Part shown: positions 34,619 through 42,526 of the stretch, piece by piece
Numbering within the stretch: position 1 is the first letter of the stretch
Layout: each line of letters starts with the position of its first letter
Assembly (NCBI GenBank): GCA_946536225.1
Contig: CAMNEE010000004.1
Coordinates: forward strand, 1 to 59,992
DNA length: 59,992 nucleotides
Origin: UBA6985 sp946536225
GTDB lineage: Bacteria; Bacillota_I; Bacilli_A; RF39; UBA660
Direction: 5' to 3'
Made by a program: the position numbers and the translations under genes
Notes under the pieces: model-generated
The model's database searches: none
The model's input: the letters and a program-made list of their open reading frames with translations, nothing else
Told to the model about the DNA's origin: nothing

Positions 34619-35737
34619 ATGGCAAACAAAAGTGAAAGCAAAAATAATTACAATAAGTTTATTATAGTTGCATTAGTTTTAGTTGTTGTACTTATATTAG
34701 TTGATGTTTTAGCTAAAAACTTACCATGGGATAACTTATTTAAAAAAGAAGTTATTACAACAAATAAAACAGATGTAACAATAGAAGATACTGGTATTGG
34801 TGAATCAGTTAATAAATTATATGATTCAACAGTAATTGTTAAAGTAAGTGTATCAGGAGGAACTGGTTGGGGTTCAGGAGTTATCTATGATGTAGATGAC
34901 GAATTTGGTTATTTATTAACAAACAATCACGTTGTAGAAAACGCTAAAAAAATAATGATTGAATTTACTAATGAAAAAGAAGTAGAAGGAACATTAGTAG
35001 GTACAGATGAAATATCTGATATAGCAGTAGTAAAAGTTCCTAAAGAATATGTAATTAAAAAATGTGATATAGGAGATAGTTCTGCACTTAAACTTGGAGA
35101 TACTACATTTGCTATTGGTACTCCAATTAGTCTAACATATTCATTCACTATAACAAGAGGTATTATAAGTGGTAAGAATAGACTAGTAGAAGTAAGTAGT
35201 TCTTCTTCAAACTATAGTTTCTTTGGAAGTTATAATTCGGAAACTTGGTATATGAATTTAATTCAAACTGATGCTGCAGTTAATGCAGGTAATTCAGGTG
35301 GACCTCTTGCAAATGCTAATGGAGAAGTTGTAGGTATTATTAATAGTAAATTATCTTCAGGATCTTCATCATCAATTGATAACATGGGATTTGGTATTCC
35401 AATTGAAGATGCCCTTAATATTGCAGATCAACTTAGAAATAAAGGAAAAGTTACTAGACCAATATTAGGTGTAGGATTTGTTACTCAAAATAGATATTAT
35501 GTAACTGAAGATACTGAAGATGGTGCTGTCATTGGAAAAGTTGAAAATGGTTCTTCAGCTGATGAAGCAGGTTTAGAGGTAGGAGATGTAATTACTAAAT
35601 TTGGTGAATATAACATCAAAGATTATAAGTATTTAAAATATTACTTATATAGATATAAAGTAGGAGACACTATTGAAGTAACATATACTAGAGATGGTAA
35701 AGAAAAAACAACTAAAATAACATTAAGAGAAAGTTAG
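34619..35737 (+). CDS. htrA: HtrA/DegP-like serine protease with PDZ domain
   Basis: A 372-aa membrane-anchored S1C protease. One N-terminal helix (about 13-33) anchors it, and the trypsin-like domain lies outside. The catalytic triad is His in TNNHVVENA (about 106), Asp in EISDIAVVKV (about 133) and Ser in NAGNSGGPL (about 227). A C-terminal PDZ domain (about 285-370) starts near PILGVGFV and includes SSADEAGLEVGDVITKFG. It removes misfolded envelope proteins under stress. Length is normal for the Gram-positive type. AGGAGATG precedes the start; the Abi_2 gene is 13 bases upstream. Confidence 0.95.
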   Translation: MANKSESKNNYNKFIIVALVLVVVLILVDVLAKNLPWDNLFKKEVITTNKTDVTIEDTGIGESVNKLYDSTVIVKVSVSGGTGWGSGVIYDVDDEFGYLLTNNHVVENAKKIMIEFTNEKEVEGTLVGTDEISDIAVVKVPKEYVIKKCDIGDSSALKLGDTTFAIGTPISLTYSFTITRGIISGKNRLVEVSSSSSNYSFFGSYNSETWYMNLIQTDAAVNAGNSGGPLANANGEVVGIINSKLSSGSSSSIDNMGFGIPIEDALNIADQLRNKGKVTRPILGVGFVTQNRYYVTEDTEDGAVIGKVENGSSADEAGLEVGDVITKFGEYNIKDYKYLKYYLYRYKVGDTIEVTYTRDGKEKTTKITLRES

Positions 35738-35756
35738 TATTAAACTAACTTTTTTT
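35730..35756 (+). terminator. Rho-independent terminator of htrA
   Basis: Stem AAAGTTAGT / ACTAACTTT with loop ATTAA and a T-run; the stop codon is inside the stem. Confidence 0.9.
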
Positions 35757-35757
35757 G

Positions 35758-35766
35758 TGTTATAAT
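35758..35766 (+). promoter_or_regulatory. extended -10 promoter of ychF
   Basis: TGTTATAAT beginning two bases after the htrA terminator. Confidence 0.75.
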
Positions 35767-35789
35767 ACTAAACGAAATGAGGGATTAAT

Positions 35790-36893
35790 ATGTCTTTAAA
35801 AGCAGGTATTGTAGGTTTACCTAATGTTGGTAAATCAACATTATTTAATGCAATTACAAAACAACAAGCATTAGCTGCTAATTATCCATTTGCAACTATT
35901 GAACCAAATGTTGGTGTTGTAACTGTACCAGATAAAAGATTGAATTTTTTAAATGATTTATATAAACCAAAGAGTTTAGTACCAACAGCCTATGAATTTA
36001 TTGATATTGCAGGTTTAGTAAAGGGAGCTTCACAAGGTGAAGGTCTTGGTAATAAATTCTTATCACATATTAGAGAAGTAGATGCTATTGTAGAAGTAGT
36101 AAGATGTTTTGAAAATAAAGATATAACACATGTAGAAGGATTAGTTGATCCAATAAGAGATATTAGCATTATTAATACAGAATTAATTTTATCTGACTTA
36201 GAAATTGTGGAAAATAGAATTGCTAAGATGGGTAAGAAAGCTCAAATGACAAAAGATAAACAAGAATTACTTGAAATTGGTGTATTAAATAAATGTAAGG
36301 AAAACCTACTTAAAGAAGTACCACTTCGTTTAGTAGATTTTACCGATGATGAAAAGTTTGTTATGAGAGGTTTCCAATTTATTACTGCTAAACCAATTAT
36401 CTATGTTGCTAATGTTTCAGAGGATGAAGTAGCAACTGCTGATGGCAATGAATATGTTGAAAAGGTAAGAAACTTTGCTTCAATTGAAGGTGCAGGTGTA
36501 ATTACTATGTGTGCAAAAATTGAAGAAGAACTTGCAGGATTAAGTGATGAAGATAGAGAAATGTTTATGACTGACCTTGGTATAGATAACTCAGGATTAG
36601 ATAAATTAATATTCGAAACATATGACTTATTAGGACTTGCTACATTCTTTACATCAGGACCTGATGAATGTAGAGCATGGACATTTAAAAAAGGAATGAA
36701 AGCACCAGAATGTGCAGGTATTATTCATACTGATTTCCAAAGAGGATTTATCCGTGCAGAAGTTATGAGTTATGATGATCTTGTTCAATATGGAACAGAA
36801 CTTAAAGTAAAAGAAGCAGGTAAAACTCGTCTTGAAGGTAAAGAATACCTAATGCAAGATGGAGATATAGTATATTTTAGATTTAATGTTTAA
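35790..36893 (+). CDS. ychF: redox-regulated ATPase YchF (OLA1 family)
   Basis: A 367-aa Obg-family P-loop protein that hydrolyses ATP rather than GTP. Motifs: GLPNVGKST (about 8-16), the switch region NYPFATIEPN, DIAGLVKGASQGEGLGNKFL (family signature), the altered G4 motif in YVANVSED instead of NKxD, and a C-terminal TGS domain (about 283-366) with FTSGPDECRAWTFKKGMKAPECAGIIHTDFQRGFIRAEV. YchF associates with ribosomes and modulates stress responses. Length is typical (363-368). GAGGGA precedes the ATG. Monocistronic. Confidence 0.97.
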   Translation: MSLKAGIVGLPNVGKSTLFNAITKQQALAANYPFATIEPNVGVVTVPDKRLNFLNDLYKPKSLVPTAYEFIDIAGLVKGASQGEGLGNKFLSHIREVDAIVEVVRCFENKDITHVEGLVDPIRDISIINTELILSDLEIVENRIAKMGKKAQMTKDKQELLEIGVLNKCKENLLKEVPLRLVDFTDDEKFVMRGFQFITAKPIIYVANVSEDEVATADGNEYVEKVRNFASIEGAGVITMCAKIEEELAGLSDEDREMFMTDLGIDNSGLDKLIFETYDLLGLATFFTSGPDECRAWTFKKGMKAPECAGIIHTDFQRGFIRAEVMSYDDLVQYGTELKVKEAGKTRLEGKEYLMQDGDIVYFRFNV

Positions 36894-36894
36894 T

Positions 36895-36917
36895 AAAAGC
36901 CCGTGTAAACGGGTTTT
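36895..36917 (+). terminator. Rho-independent terminator of ychF
   Basis: Stem AAAGCCCGT / ACGGGTTTT (one G-U pair) with loop GTAA; T-rich tail. Confidence 0.85.
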
Positions 36918-36934
36918 ATCGTTTTATTTTGTAG

Positions 36935-36963
36935 TTTACAAATAAACACTTGTTTGCTATAAT
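36935..36963 (+). promoter_or_regulatory. strong promoter of rpsF-ssb-rpsR
   Basis: TTTACA (36935-36940), 17 bases, TATAAT (36958-36963) with the TG extension at 36955-36956. It is one of the most complete promoters in the window, as expected for a ribosomal protein operon. Confidence 0.85.
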
Positions 36964-36980
36964 ACATTTTGAGCGAGAAG

Positions 36981-37022
36981 CTCCTTGCTTATACAAGGGT
37001 ATAAGCCGTAGACCATAAGGAG
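36981..37022 (+). promoter_or_regulatory. structured rpsF leader, likely S6:S18 autoregulatory element
   Basis: Outer stem CTCCTT (36981-36986) / AAGGAG (37017-37022) covers the Shine-Dalgarno. The inner hairpin is GCTTATAC / GTATAAGC with loop AAGG. Between them on the 3' side is an unpaired CGTAGACCAT, which with the preceding C gives a CCG as in the known S6:S18-binding leader motif. The S6-S18 complex would hold the site closed when in excess. Confidence 0.75.
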
Positions 37023-37030
37023 GTGTAAGA

Positions 37031-37318
37031 ATGAAAAAATACGAAATGATGTTCATTGTTAAATCTACTATTGATGAAACTGTTGCTAACGCTGCTGTTG
37101 AATCATTAAAATCAGTAGTAACTAGCATGAAAGGTGAAATTTCTAAATTCGACAATTTAGGAAATAAGAAATTAGCTTACCCAATCAAAAAAGAAGTAAC
37201 TGGTACTTACTATGTTATGTACTTTGAAGCAACTAGAGAAGTTGTTGCTGAACTTGATCGTAAAGCTAGAATTGACGAATCAATTTTAAGACATTTAATT
37301 ATTAAAGACGGAGAATAA
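37031..37318 (+). CDS. rpsF: 30S ribosomal protein S6
   Basis: A 95-aa S6 with the usual fold: MKKYEMMFIVKSTIDE at the start, GNKKLAYPIKKEVTGTYYVMYF in the middle and RIDESILRHLIIKD at the end. It binds S18 and the central domain of 16S rRNA. First gene of the conserved rpsF-ssb-rpsR operon. AAGGAGG precedes the ATG and is covered by the leader structure, so translation is probably autoregulated. Length is normal (about 95). Confidence 0.98.
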   Translation: MKKYEMMFIVKSTIDETVANAAVESLKSVVTSMKGEISKFDNLGNKKLAYPIKKEVTGTYYVMYFEATREVVAELDRKARIDESILRHLIIKDGE

Positions 37319-37321
37319 GAT

Positions 37322-37768
37322 ATGAATAATGTATGTTTGATAGGAAGATTAACTAGGGACCCTGAATTAAGAACTACTACTAATGGAGCAAGTACTACTA
37401 CTTTTTCTATTGCTGTAGATGGTTATAGAAATGCTAATGGGGAAACACATACTGATTTTATTAATATAGTCGTATGGAATAAACAAGCTGAGAACGTTGT
37501 TAAATATGTACATAAAGGTTCTCAAGTTGGTATAAATGGAAGAATTTCATCAAGATCTTATACTGCTCAAGATGGAACTACTAGATATGTTACTGAAGTA
37601 GTCGCTTCATCTGTAACATTCTTAGGTTCAAGAAATGACGGTACAAGTTCTACAAACGAAAGTGATTCATCATATGATTCAGCTCCAACAGCTGACTTCT
37701 CAGATGACCAATTAAATGGTTTTGAAGAAGACGTTACTTTAAGTGATGATGATGAATTACCATTCTAG
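37322..37768 (+). CDS. ssb: single-stranded DNA-binding protein
   Basis: A 148-aa SSB. An N-terminal OB fold (1-104) begins MNNVCLIGRLTRDPELRTT and contains FINIVVWNKQAENVVKYVHKG. It is followed by a Ser/Thr/Asp-rich flexible linker and the acidic tip DDDELPF that recruits replication and repair proteins. It binds ssDNA as a tetramer. It follows rpsF by 3 bases in the standard operon. Confidence 0.98.
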   Translation: MNNVCLIGRLTRDPELRTTTNGASTTTFSIAVDGYRNANGETHTDFINIVVWNKQAENVVKYVHKGSQVGINGRISSRSYTAQDGTTRYVTEVVASSVTFLGSRNDGTSSTNESDSSYDSAPTADFSDDQLNGFEEDVTLSDDDELPF

Positions 37769-37782
37769 AAAGGACGTAAATT

Positions 37783-37998
37783 ATGAGAGATTTTTATAAG
37801 AAAAAGAAAAAATTAAGCCAAATTTATGATCCAAAAACAGTAGATTACAAAGACGTTAATATAGTAACTAAATTCATAAATGAAAAAGGTAAAATTTTAC
37901 CAAGAAGAATGACTGGTGCTACTGCTGCAGATCAAAAACATATTGCTCAACAAATTAAAAGAGCAAGATTCATGGCTTTAATTGCTGATGTTAAATAA
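37783..37998 (+). CDS. rpsR: 30S ribosomal protein S18
   Basis: A 71-aa S18 with DYKDVNIVTKFINEKGKILPRRMTGATAADQK and the basic C-terminus IKRARFMALIADVK. It pairs with S6 in the 30S platform. AAAGGACG precedes the ATG. It is the last gene of the operon, before a strong terminator. A zinc ribbon is not present (no Cys), as in many Bacilli. Confidence 0.98.
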   Translation: MRDFYKKKKKLSQIYDPKTVDYKDVNIVTKFINEKGKILPRRMTGATAADQKHIAQQIKRARFMALIADVK

Positions 37999-37999
37999 T

Positions 38000-38028
38000 A
38001 AATAGATACTTATGTATCTATTTTTTTT
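38000..38028 (+). terminator. Rho-independent terminator of rpsR
   Basis: Stem AAATAGATAC / GTATCTATTT with loop TTAT and eight T. Confidence 0.92.
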
Positions 38029-38030
38029 GA

Positions 38031-38065
38031 CAAAAAAATAAGGAAATAATTATATTTCCTTATTT
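38031..38065 (-). terminator. Rho-independent terminator of the suf operon
   Basis: Inverted repeat AAATAAGGAAATA / TATTTCCTTATTT around ATTA, with a minus-strand T-run. The sufD stop codon lies in the loop. Confidence 0.88.
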
Positions 38066-39093
38066 ATTACTTCTAATATAGCATTTCTAATTTCTTCATT
38101 GTCTTGCTCTAATAATAACTTATTAAATGATGCTAAGATTATTACTTTTAATGCATCTTTTCTAGATAGTCCTCGACTCATTAGATAGAATAATTGTTTT
38201 TCATTTATTTCTCCTGATGATACTGAGTGACTACCATTAACATCTTCTTCATGACATAGCATCATAGGCATACTTTTTGAAGATGCATTCTTTGATAGTA
38301 TTGTACAGTTTTCTGATTCTTTAGCATCTGCTTTTTTAGCACCTTTAATAAAGTCTATTGTAGATTTATAAGATTTAACTGTTTTACCATTTATTACTCC
38401 AACAGTCTTCATATCTGAAACTGTCTTAATTCCTCTTAGTTTAGTAACATAATTCATATCTAGTATATCTTCATTATTACCAATATAAATATTATTAAGT
38501 TTATTTTCAGATGTATCATTTTTTAACTCTGTATAGTAGTTTGTAATTCTCATCTTTCCAGTTAAATCATAATAGTTGTGGAAAACTTTAGAGTTTTCAT
38601 CAATATTATTTTCTATAGCTATTAAACTAGTAGAAACTTTGTTTAAAAGAGGTAAGATATTAACAGTTATATTTGAGTTTCTTTTTAGATTAGTAACTTG
38701 TTTTAAATAGTTAAAGTTATAACTATCCGTATCAGATATTAATTTAATAGTAATAGTACCTTTAGTATTTTCACCTGCATTTATAATTATTTCAGACACT
38801 AGTTTAATAGCATCATCATTAAAGTGATATTCTATTTCAACGTTGTCTTTTAATTCTTCATTATCAGGTATATTAATAATTAAATTATAGTCTTTATTGG
38901 TATTTAGTCCTATTTTAGAATCAAGCAAATCATTATTTTTATCTATACTAATATCTATCTTATTCATTTCTTTAGTATTAATGTTGAAAATATTTGTTTT
39001 ATTAACAACAGGAATATCTAAATCAACGTTTATATTATTTATTCTAAATCCGTTTGTAGTTTTTAAAGGAGTTTCGTTTAATATATATTTCAT
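38050..39093 (-). CDS. sufD: Fe-S cluster assembly protein SufD
   Basis: A 347-aa member of the SufB/SufD beta-helix family. The N-terminus is divergent, and the conserved C-terminal part (about 230-347) has HEEDVNGSHSVSSGEINEKQLFYLMSRGLSRKDALKVIILASF, with the conserved His in place. SufD pairs with SufB and SufC in the SufBC2D scaffold that builds Fe-S clusters. It is shorter than typical SufD (about 420) because the N-terminal helical region is missing. Two adjacent ATGs (39096, 39093) follow AGGAGG; the second has better spacing (6). The Shine-Dalgarno overlaps the sufB stop, so the two are coupled. Confidence 0.88.
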   Translation of the reverse strand: MKYILNETPLKTTNGFRINNINVDLDIPVVNKTNIFNINTKEMNKIDISIDKNNDLLDSKIGLNTNKDYNLIINIPDNEELKDNVEIEYHFNDDAIKLVSEIIINAGENTKGTITIKLISDTDSYNFNYLKQVTNLKRNSNITVNILPLLNKVSTSLIAIENNIDENSKVFHNYYDLTGKMRITNYYTELKNDTSENKLNNIYIGNNEDILDMNYVTKLRGIKTVSDMKTVGVINGKTVKSYKSTIDFIKGAKKADAKESENCTILSKNASSKSMPMMLCHEEDVNGSHSVSSGEINEKQLFYLMSRGLSRKDALKVIILASFNKLLLEQDNEEIRNAILEVINKEI

Positions 39094-39103
39094 CATAGTC
39101 CTC

Positions 39104-40498
39104 CTAACCAATAGTTCCTTCTAATTCTAAGTTAATAAGTCTATTCATTTCAACAGCATATTCTACTGGGAATGCTTTAGCAATTGGTTCAGCAAATCCT
39201 CTTACAATTAATGCTTTTGCTTCTTCTTCACTTAAGCCCTTTGTCATTAGGTAGAAAATAGCATTATCACTTATCTTACCAACTGTTGCTTCATGTGAGA
39301 AAGTAACTTCTTCATTATCTAACTTGTTAACAGGAATAGTATCACTTCTAGAGTCTGAGTCTAGCATAAGAGATTCACAGTTAAGGGCAAGTTTAGCACC
39401 TTTGGCATTATTCTTAACCCATTCATAACTTCTAAATGTACAAATACCTCCGTCTTTAGAAATAGATTTTGAACTAACTACAGTAGAAGTATTAGGAGCA
39501 TTATGAATTACTTTTAGACCAGTATCAAGATTTTGTCCTCTTCCAGCAAATGATATACCAGTAAATTCCATTTGAGCATTTTCACCATTTAATATAGTTA
39601 AAGGATAAAGCATAGATATCTTAGAACCAAATGAACCCATTATCCATTCAACTTTAGCATTCTTCCCAACAATACATTTTTTAGTATTTAGGTTTAACAT
39701 GTTTTTACTCCAGTTTTCAATAGTAGAAAATCTTAAAAATGCATTATCTTTAACAAATAATTCAACACAACCGGCATGAACATTTAGTTCATTATAACCT
39801 GGAGCAGAGCATCCTTCTATAAATTGAAGACTAGCTCCTTCATCAACAATGATAAGTGTATGTTCAAATTGTCCAGCACCAGGTGCATTAAGTCTAAAAT
39901 ATGATTGTAGAGGAATATCTAGTTGAACTCCTTTTGGTACATATATAAATGATCCTCCTGAGAAAAGAGCGTAGTGAAGTGCAATATACTTATGATCATT
40001 TAAAGGTACTGCTTTAGTAAAGTATTCCTTTAATAGTTCGGGATATTCTTTAATAGCAGTATCAAAGTCTGTATATATAACTCCTAAGTCTTCAACTTTT
40101 TTAGAAAGGTTATGATAAACAGCTTCAGAATCATATTGAGCACCTACACCCGCTAAAGATTCTTTTTCAGCCTCAGGTATACCTAATTTATCAAATACAT
40201 TTTTAATATCACTTGGAACATCATCCCATGACATCTCTTTTTTTGCGTTTGGTTTTACATATGTAGCTATTTTATTAATATCTAATTCCTCTAGGGAAGG
40301 TCCCCAGTCTGGATTATTTAGTTCATCATAAAGTTTTAATGCTTTTAATCTAATATCAAGAACCCATTGAGGTTCATTTTTTTCTTTTGAAATTAATCTA
40401 ATAACATCTTCAGAAACACCAATCTCTTTTTTTAATGAAATATCTTCGGTTCTAACGTTATAGATGTTTTCATTTATATCATCTATTCTAGTTTTCAT
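39104..40498 (-). CDS. sufB: Fe-S cluster assembly protein SufB
   Basis: A 464-aa SufB. Seen: WGPSLEELDI and ESLAGVGAQYDSEAVYH near residues 100-130, VPKGVQLDIPLQSYFRLNAPGAGQFEHTLIIVDEGA in the middle, the EGCSAPGYNELNVHAGCVE region, and HEATVGKISDNAIFYLMTKGLSEEEA near the end. SufB is the cluster-assembly core of SufBC2D. Length is normal (about 465). Its start overlaps the sufC stop by 11 bases, and its own stop overlaps the sufD ribosome-binding site. Confidence 0.97.
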   Translation of the reverse strand: MKTRIDDINENIYNVRTEDISLKKEIGVSEDVIRLISKEKNEPQWVLDIRLKALKLYDELNNPDWGPSLEELDINKIATYVKPNAKKEMSWDDVPSDIKNVFDKLGIPEAEKESLAGVGAQYDSEAVYHNLSKKVEDLGVIYTDFDTAIKEYPELLKEYFTKAVPLNDHKYIALHYALFSGGSFIYVPKGVQLDIPLQSYFRLNAPGAGQFEHTLIIVDEGASLQFIEGCSAPGYNELNVHAGCVELFVKDNAFLRFSTIENWSKNMLNLNTKKCIVGKNAKVEWIMGSFGSKISMLYPLTILNGENAQMEFTGISFAGRGQNLDTGLKVIHNAPNTSTVVSSKSISKDGGICTFRSYEWVKNNAKGAKLALNCESLMLDSDSRSDTIPVNKLDNEEVTFSHEATVGKISDNAIFYLMTKGLSEEEAKALIVRGFAEPIAKAFPVEYAVEMNRLINLELEGTIG

Positions 40499-41249
40499 TT
40501 TTTAATTCCTCGATTATTTCTTTGTAACCAAACTTGTCAATTTCATCAGCTAAAGAAGCATCTCCAGTTTTAACAATCTTTCCATCTACTAGAATATGAA
40601 CATAATCAACATTAATATTTTTAAGTAATTTTGTGGAATGAGTAATAATAATTATACTATTATTATCATTTTTCAATAAATTTATTCCGTTAGACACGAT
40701 ATTTATAGCATCTACATCTAATCCTGAGTCAGTTTCGTCTAAAATTGCTAGCTTAGGATTAAGTACTAACATTTGTAATATTTCATTTTTCTTTTTCTCT
40801 CCACCTGAGAATCCAACATTTAAATCTCTATTAATTGTTTTAGATGGAATAGAAAGTTTATTCATATAATCTTCAACTTCTTTTGAGAAGTTGTATAAAT
40901 TTATTTTTTCATCACTTACGGCACTCTTAGCAGTCTTTAAAAAATGAGCAACTGTAATACCTGGAATTTCTTCAGGAGTTTGAAATGACATGAATATTCC
41001 TTTTTTTGCAATTTCATTTACTTTTTCATTAGTAATATCGCATCCATCAAAGAAAATAGTTCCTTCAGTCTTTTCGTATTCAGGATTATTAAATATAGTA
41101 TTAGCTAAAGTAGATTTACCAGCACCATTTGGTCCCATGATAACATGTACTTCACCTTTATTAACTGTTAAATCTAATCCTTTAAGTATTACTTTATCTG
41201 TATCTTTTACTTTTGTATGTATATTTTTAATTTCTAATAACTTTGTCAT
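40488..41249 (-). CDS. sufC: Fe-S cluster assembly ATPase SufC
   Basis: A 253-aa ABC-type ATPase of the SUF system. Walker A GPNGAGKST is at 39-47; the family segment SFQTPEEIPGI, the signature NVGFSGGEKKKNEIL, Walker B KLAILDETDSGLD and the switch His in ITHSTKLL are all present. SufC drives conformational change of SufB-SufD. AAGGAGA precedes the ATG at 41249, 10 bases after the rrf2 stop. Gene order rrf2-sufC-sufB-sufD resembles the minimal SufCBD set of Clostridia and archaea rather than the sufCDSUB operon of Bacillus. Confidence 0.97.
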   Translation of the reverse strand: MTKLLEIKNIHTKVKDTDKVILKGLDLTVNKGEVHVIMGPNGAGKSTLANTIFNNPEYEKTEGTIFFDGCDITNEKVNEIAKKGIFMSFQTPEEIPGITVAHFLKTAKSAVSDEKINLYNFSKEVEDYMNKLSIPSKTINRDLNVGFSGGEKKKNEILQMLVLNPKLAILDETDSGLDVDAINIVSNGINLLKNDNNSIIIITHSTKLLKNINVDYVHILVDGKIVKTGDASLADEIDKFGYKEIIEELKNEN

Positions 41250-41259
41250 ATCTTTCTCC

Positions 41260-41658
41260 TTATATTAAGTCTTTTAATGATTTATTCTCAAAGAATGAAT
41301 CTATTGTGTTATTTAGTTCACACCAAATCTTTCTTGAAGAACAATTATTTATCTTAGGACATGTTCCTTTGTGTTCTACACATTCTACTGGTGCTAAGTC
41401 TCCTTCAGAAGCATTTATAATTTCAAGTAAGGTATAATCTTTAGGATCTCTTAATAGTTTATATCCACCTGTTGCTCCTCTTAGCGTTGCAACTAATTTT
41501 GCTTTAGTTAGAGTTGCTATAATTCTTTCCAAATATTTTAAAGATATATTTTCACTTTCAGATATTTCTTTTAATGTAATATATCTATTTTCATTGTAGT
41601 TTCTTGCTAGATAAGCCATGATTAATAAGGCGTATCTACCTTTAGTAGAAATCTTCAT
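41260..41658 (-). CDS. Rrf2 family regulator (IscR/SufR-like)
   Basis: A 132-aa Rrf2 winged-helix regulator. The N-terminus MKISTKGRYALLIMAYLA, the recognition-helix region ENISLKYLERIIATL, and the wing VATLRGATGGYKLLRDP are typical. Four Cys follow at 93, 100, 106 and 113 (ECVEHKGTC, NNCSSRKIWC), matching the Fe-S ligand region of IscR-type members, so it probably senses Fe-S status and controls the suf genes behind it. The ATG at 41658 has GGTGAT upstream; the GTG at 41667 belongs to that Shine-Dalgarno. It is the first gene of the operon, behind a palindrome in its own promoter. Confidence 0.93.
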   Translation of the reverse strand: MKISTKGRYALLIMAYLARNYNENRYITLKEISESENISLKYLERIIATLTKAKLVATLRGATGGYKLLRDPKDYTLLEIINASEGDLAPVECVEHKGTCPKINNCSSRKIWCELNNTIDSFFENKSLKDLI

Positions 41659-41674
41659 TTCAATCACCAGTGAT

Positions 41675-41704
41675 ATTATACTACCGCTTTGGTAGGAATT
41701 ACAA
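41675..41704 (-). promoter_or_regulatory. promoter of the suf operon with Rrf2 operator
   Basis: On the minus strand: -35 TTGTAA (41699-41704), 18-base spacer, -10 TATAAT (41675-41680). The spacer is filled by the inverted repeat CTACC-5-GGTAG (41681-41695), the expected place for repression by the first gene product. Autoregulation is an inference from position. Confidence 0.75.
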
Positions 41705-41732
41705 TTAAAATATTTATAAATCTTTGTTTTAA

Positions 41733-41761
41733 TTGACTTTTTGTTAAATGAAATCTACACT
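41733..41761 (+). promoter_or_regulatory. promoter of the PrsW gene
   Basis: TTGACT (41733-41738), 17 bases, TACACT (41756-41761). The -35 is near consensus, the -10 is poor. Confidence 0.5.
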
Positions 41762-41783
41762 TAGAATAGGATAGGGTAGTAAT

Positions 41784-42512
41784 ATGGATGCAATTAAAAT
41801 ATTTGTAGCTATACTTCCAATATTTATACTTACTTTATATGTATATGTACATGATAAAGAAAAGGAACCAACATCTCTACTATATATTTCTTTTATAGTA
41901 GGTGTATTGATTTGTATTCCTTGTATATATGTTGAAAATGTAATAGCACGTTATACAAACTTTTTACAAGCAAATATAGCAGGTGCTTTTTTGCATGTTT
42001 TATTATCAATTGCTTTAGTAGAAGAGGGATATAAATATTTAGCTTCTTTTATTATTTCATATGATAATAAAAATAATAATTATACATTTGATTCAATTGT
42101 TTATTGTGCATTTGTTGCATTAGGATTTGCATTCTTTGAAAACCTTTTATATTTAAAAACTTTATCCTTAAATTCAATAGTTTTAAGAGCATTTACTGCT
42201 GTTCCTGTTCATTTATCTTGTGGTATTATGATGGGCTACTTTTTATCCAAAGCAAAACAAGATATAAAAAGAGAAAAGATTAACTTCTTAAAGGCTCTTA
42301 TGGCACCTGTTATGGTTCATTCAATATATAACTATTATTTAGTATATATAACTAGCGAGTTTAGAATTCATTTAGCATCATCTTTAGTTAAACCAGTTAC
42401 ATATACATTATTAATATTAATTTTAGTAGTGCTATTCTTATTTAGTCATTATCTATTAGTTGCATCAGCAATGAGTGATAAAAAAATAAAGAAAAAGAAA
42501 ACAGACAATTAA
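41784..42512 (+). CDS. PrsW family intramembrane metalloprotease
   Basis: A 242-aa protein with seven to eight membrane helices. All PrsW/CAAX-like motifs are visible: EEGYKY (about 80-85), GFAFFENLLY (about 113-122), HLSCG (about 142) and HSIYNYY (about 178); the two Glu and two His should bind the catalytic metal. PrsW of Bacillus cleaves the anti-sigma factor RsiW to activate sigma-W, but no anti-sigma/sigma pair is in this window, so the substrate here is unknown. AGGG precedes the ATG. Confidence 0.9.
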   Translation: MDAIKIFVAILPIFILTLYVYVHDKEKEPTSLLYISFIVGVLICIPCIYVENVIARYTNFLQANIAGAFLHVLLSIALVEEGYKYLASFIISYDNKNNNYTFDSIVYCAFVALGFAFFENLLYLKTLSLNSIVLRAFTAVPVHLSCGIMMGYFLSKAKQDIKREKINFLKALMAPVMVHSIYNYYLVYITSEFRIHLASSLVKPVTYTLLILILVVLFLFSHYLLVASAMSDKKIKKKKTDN

Positions 42513-42526
42513 GTCTGTTTTTTTTA
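42497..42526 (+). terminator. Rho-independent terminator of the PrsW gene
   Basis: Stem AAACAGAC / GTCTGTTT with loop AATTAA and eight T; it ends at the stop of the convergent gene. Confidence 0.9.
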
